Assembly: GCA_038200385.1 (NCBI GenBank)
Contig: JBBPYA010000295.1
Coordinates: 1-7,717, forward strand
DNA from: JBBPYA01 sp038200385
GTDB taxonomy: Bacteria; Actinomycetota; Actinomycetes; Mycobacteriales; Geodermatophilaceae
DNA length: 7,717 nt
Direction of reading: 5' to 3'
Of this stretch, positions 5,081-7,717 are shown piece after piece. The notes below the pieces were generated by a model. It searched no databases. It was not told where the DNA came from and saw only the letters and a program-made list of their open reading frames with translations. The position numbers and the translations under genes are program-made. Numbering within the stretch: position 1 is the stretch's first letter; every line of letters starts with the position of its first letter.

Positions 5081-5692
5081 GTGCGGACTTTCATTCGGAC
5101 GACGGACGCGCGGGCACTCGGTGTGCTGGACGGCTTCGTGGTCTTCTGGGTGGCGCTGTGGATCGCAATCGGACTGATCACCGGATCACAGATCTGGCAG
5201 CTGTCCTCGGTGAGTGATTCCGCGCGGGCCTCGGCCAGCGCGGCGGACACCGCCGGGGAGGCGCTGCAGTCCTTCAGCGGGGTGCCCGTCATCGGGGACC
5301 GGTCGAGGCAGCTCGGCGATCCGGTCCGGGCAGCCGCCGAGCAGGTCCGCGCCGGCGCGGCCGACACCGAGGTCACCCTGCACCGGCTCGGGATCCTCCT
5401 CGCGGTATCGATCATCCTGATTCCGCTCAGCCCGGTCTTCGGGATGTACCTGCCGTTGCGGATCTCCCGCGCCAAGGAGGTGCGAGCCCTGCGGCGGCGG
5501 TTGCGCGACGGCACCCCTGACGCGTCGTTGCGCGCCTACCTGGCCCAGCGCGCCGTGGACCTGCTGCCCTATCAGCAGATCCATGCCGTCAGCGACGACC
5601 CGGTCGGGGATCTGCGAGCGGGTCAGCATGACGCGTTGGCGGGCGCCGAGCTGGCCCGGATGGGCCTGCGGACGAGGCCGTCCAAGGCATGA
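5081..5692 (+). CDS. Two-helix membrane protein translationally coupled to the MMPL transporter, function unknown
   Basis: A 203-residue protein I cannot assign to a named family. Helix 1 spans about residues 17-36 and helix 2 about 103-125. Arg-rich flanks at the N-terminus and after helix 2 (RISRAKEVRALRRRLR, about 127-142) place both ends inside, leaving a 65-residue Ala/Ser-rich, probably helical loop outside (37-102) and an 80-residue cytoplasmic tail. The topology recalls the sensor part of a signalling protein, but I see no HAMP, kinase or cyclase motif. It is unlike the MmpS partners of mycobacterial MmpL proteins, which have one helix and a beta-rich outer domain. The GTG start is set by GAGGAGGT six bases upstream. 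Its TGA overlaps the next gene's ATG (ATGA, 5689-5692), so it is probably made with, and may assemble with or regulate, the MMPL transporter (inference). Confidence 0.83.
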   Translation: MRTFIRTTDARALGVLDGFVVFWVALWIAIGLITGSQIWQLSSVSDSARASASAADTAGEALQSFSGVPVIGDRSRQLGDPVRAAAEQVRAGAADTEVTLHRLGILLAVSIILIPLSPVFGMYLPLRISRAKEVRALRRRLRDGTPDASLRAYLAQRAVDLLPYQQIHAVSDDPVGDLRAGQHDALAGAELARMGLRTRPSKA

Positions 5693-7717
5693 CGGCCGAC
5701 GTGGACGTGGAGACCGCCCCGCGAAGGAGGGCCGAAGTCGGGGCCGCGGCATCGGCGTACGCCGCGGTGGTCGTGCGCTTCCGGTACGCCGTCGTCCTGC
5801 TCTGGATCGCCATCGCGTTCGGCGTGAACTACCTGCTGCCGGGGATCTCCAGCTCCGGAGGCGTCGACGGCTTCGTCTCATCGGACAGCCCCGCCATCGC
5901 GACCGAGATCCGCTCGGTCCGCACATTCGGGTTCCCCCTGCTCGGGCGCACGGTCATCGTCCAACGGGATGCCGACGGCCTGTCGGGCTTCGCGCAGGCT
6001 GAGGCGGTCCTGCGGGGCCTCGCCCTGAGCCAGCAGGCCTACCCGGACCAGTACCCCATTCTGGGCGCACTCCCGATCACGAACACGCAGGGACTCTTCC
6101 CGGGCTCGACCGAACGGAACACGACCGCGCTTACCTACCTGTTCCTCCCCCCGTGGGCCGGTTTCGCCGCGCAGACCGGCGCCGCGCACCAGTTCGCCGA
6201 TCGTTTCCTGACCGATCCGGACGATGCCTACGTGGGTGTGACCGGCTCGGTTCCGGCTCGGGTCGCGCAGGCCGACATCGTCGACCAGTCCCTGCCCCTG
6301 GTGGAAGCGGCGACCCTGGGCGCCATCGTCCTCATCGTGGGTCTGTACTTCCGGAGTGTCGTGGCGCCCGTGCTCGCCCTGCTGACCGCCGGGGTGGCGT
6401 TCATCGTCACGATCCGCGTCGCCGGCCTGGCCACCGCGATGTTCGGACTGGCTGTGCCCAGCGAACTCGAGCCGCTGATGGTGGCCCTGCTGTTGGGGGT
6501 CGTGACTGACTACCTGATCTTCTTCGTTTCCGGGCTGAAGTCGGAACTGGAGGCGGGACAGCCGCGGATCGCCGCGGCCAACCGGTCCGCCATCACGTTC
6601 GGACCCATCGTGGCCGTCGCCGGGGTGACCGTCGCCGCCGGAACCGCCTCGCTGCTCGTCGCGAAGTCGCCGTTGTTCCGCGCGTTCGGCCCCGCGATGG
6701 CACTGGCCGTCCTGGTCGGCCTGATCGTCTCGGTCACCCTCGTTCCGGCGCTGTTGGCCATCCTCGGCCGGGGAGCGCTGTGGCCGAGCCGGCCCACCGC
6801 CCCTGGCGCCGAGGAAAACATGTCCGACTTCGAGCCCTACCCGGCCACGCCTCCGGGCGAAGGGGGCAGGATGGCGGCGCTCACCCGGCGTCCGGTCGCG
6901 CTCCGGGTCTTCGTCGTGGCCGCCGGCGCGTTGGTGCTCGCTGCGCTGCCGCTGAGCAACCTCAATCTGGGCTCGTCGTTCGTCCAGGCACTTCCCCCCG
7001 GCAGCGAGGCCCGGGTGGCCGCCGACGCGGCCACGAAGGGATTCGTCGCCGGCATCCTGTCCCCGACCGTCCTGCTCCTCCAGGAGAACGGCGTCGGCGA
7101 GCGGCGGGCCGATCTGATGACGCTCCAGCGACTGATTGAGGAGCAGCCCGGCGTCGCCGGTGTGCTCGGCCCGGCCGACATCAAGGTGCGGGCCGACATC
7201 GGGCTGGTCATCGCACGAACGAACGACGCGGCGCGACTGCTCGTCATCCTGAACGACGAGCCGCTGGGTGCCACCGCCGTCGACACGCTCACCCGCCTGC
7301 AGGAGCGGCTTCCGGACCTCCTTGCGCAGGCGAACCTGTCCGACGCCCGGACCGGGTTCGCCGGCGACACCGCCATCGCCGCGGAGATCGTCGGGGCCAC
7401 CCAGGACGACCTCGGACGGATCGCCACCGCCGCGCTCGCGGTCAACCTGATCCTGCTGATCCTCTTCCTGCGAGCGCTGGTCGCGCCCCTCTACCTGCTC
7501 GGCTGCAGCATCCTCGCCCTGGCCGCCTCCCTGGGCCTGACCACCTTCTTCTTCCAGACCGTGCTCGGTCAGGACGGTCTGACCTTCTACGTCCCGTTTG
7601 CCGCCGCGGTGTTACTGGTCGCGCTCGGTTCGGACTACAACATCTTCGGGGTCGGTCACATCTGGCACGCCGCCCGAAGATTGCCGTTGCGGGAGGCGAT
7701 CATCGTGGCGGTGCCAC
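5689..7717 (+). CDS. MMPL/RND-family transporter, C-terminus cut by window edge
   Basis: The frame is open from ATG 5689 to the right edge, 676 residues. Helices are seen near 33-50, 205-222, 226-246, 259-281, 305-325, 332-358, 406-423, 580-595, 600-622 and 635-655, with extracytoplasmic domains at about 51-204 and 424-579 and a cytoplasmic linker at 359-402: the RND two-half layout. The proton-relay signatures are present in both halves: Asp274-Tyr275 in GVVTDYLIFF (helix 4) and Asp649-Tyr650 in LGSDYNIFG (helix 10), equivalent to the essential Asp-Tyr pairs of mycobacterial MmpL3. MMPL proteins use the proton gradient to move lipids or other envelope compounds; the cargo here is unknown. 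Only helices 11-12 should be missing. It overlaps the two-helix protein gene by ATGA. A single TTA codon, rare in this DNA, encodes Leu642. Confidence 0.94.
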   Translation, partial: MTADVDVETAPRRRAEVGAAASAYAAVVVRFRYAVVLLWIAIAFGVNYLLPGISSSGGVDGFVSSDSPAIATEIRSVRTFGFPLLGRTVIVQRDADGLSGFAQAEAVLRGLALSQQAYPDQYPILGALPITNTQGLFPGSTERNTTALTYLFLPPWAGFAAQTGAAHQFADRFLTDPDDAYVGVTGSVPARVAQADIVDQSLPLVEAATLGAIVLIVGLYFRSVVAPVLALLTAGVAFIVTIRVAGLATAMFGLAVPSELEPLMVALLLGVVTDYLIFFVSGLKSELEAGQPRIAAANRSAITFGPIVAVAGVTVAAGTASLLVAKSPLFRAFGPAMALAVLVGLIVSVTLVPALLAILGRGALWPSRPTAPGAEENMSDFEPYPATPPGEGGRMAALTRRPVALRVFVVAAGALVLAALPLSNLNLGSSFVQALPPGSEARVAADAATKGFVAGILSPTVLLLQENGVGERRADLMTLQRLIEEQPGVAGVLGPADIKVRADIGLVIARTNDAARLLVILNDEPLGATAVDTLTRLQERLPDLLAQANLSDARTGFAGDTAIAAEIVGATQDDLGRIATAALAVNLILLILFLRALVAPLYLLGCSILALAASLGLTTFFFQTVLGQDGLTFYVPFAAAVLLVALGSDYNIFGVGHIWHAARRLPLREAIIVAVP

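Noticed and set aside
5186..5926. Minus-strand open frame of 246 codons
   Set aside because: It runs across the junction of the two-helix protein and MMPL genes on the opposite strand and is dominated by Arg/Pro/Gly; no domain is visible.
6837..7445. Minus-strand open frame of 202 codons
   Set aside because: Antisense to the MMPL extracytoplasmic domain, whose plus-strand reading is unambiguous; composition is that of a shadow frame.

Overview
This is a GC-rich stretch (roughly 70% G+C) in which every gene uses G/C at most third codon positions, includes GTG starts, and carries actinobacterial envelope families (an MMPL/RND transporter with the Asp-Tyr pairs, a lipoprotein feeding a MacB/FtsX-type ABC cluster, a PAP2 phosphatase). 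It is therefore best read as chromosomal DNA of a high-GC actinobacterium; the genus cannot be fixed from the sequence alone. Gene density is near total: the only gaps are two short divergent intergenic regions (163 and 118 bp). There are no RNA genes, CRISPR arrays, insertion sequences or long repeats that I can see.

Left block (1-3464, minus strand): a tightly coupled four-gene operon read right to left: a small lipoprotein (3464-2850), a first ABC ATPase (2850-2182), a second ABC ATPase (2185-1457) and a large FtsX-like permease (1460 to beyond position 1). Every junction is a stop/start overlap (TGATG, ATGA, ATGA), so the four products are probably made in fixed ratio and work as one envelope ABC system of the MacB/LolD-like class, with the lipoprotein as an extracytoplasmic partner.

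Middle block (3628-4962): a PAP2-family membrane phosphatase on the plus strand converges on a small single-pass membrane protein on the minus strand; their 3' ends overlap by 69 bp. The PAP2 protein has intact motifs 1 and 3 but carries PSGP where the family has the catalytic PSGH, so it may be catalytically impaired or may contain a sequence error.

Right block (5081-7717, plus strand): a two-helix membrane protein with a strong Shine-Dalgarno is joined by a 4-bp ATGA overlap to an MMPL/RND transporter that runs off the right edge just after its tenth membrane helix. Both Asp-Tyr proton-relay pairs are present.

Taken together the window is a set of cell-envelope export and lipid-handling genes. 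I see no defence system or mobile element. The least-described pieces are the two-helix partner of the MMPL transporter, the lipoprotein with two distinct ATPases, a perfect 7-bp inverted repeat (3551-3569) in the lipoprotein/PAP2 divergent promoter region, and a palindromic -10-like element between the small membrane protein and the MMPL operon.
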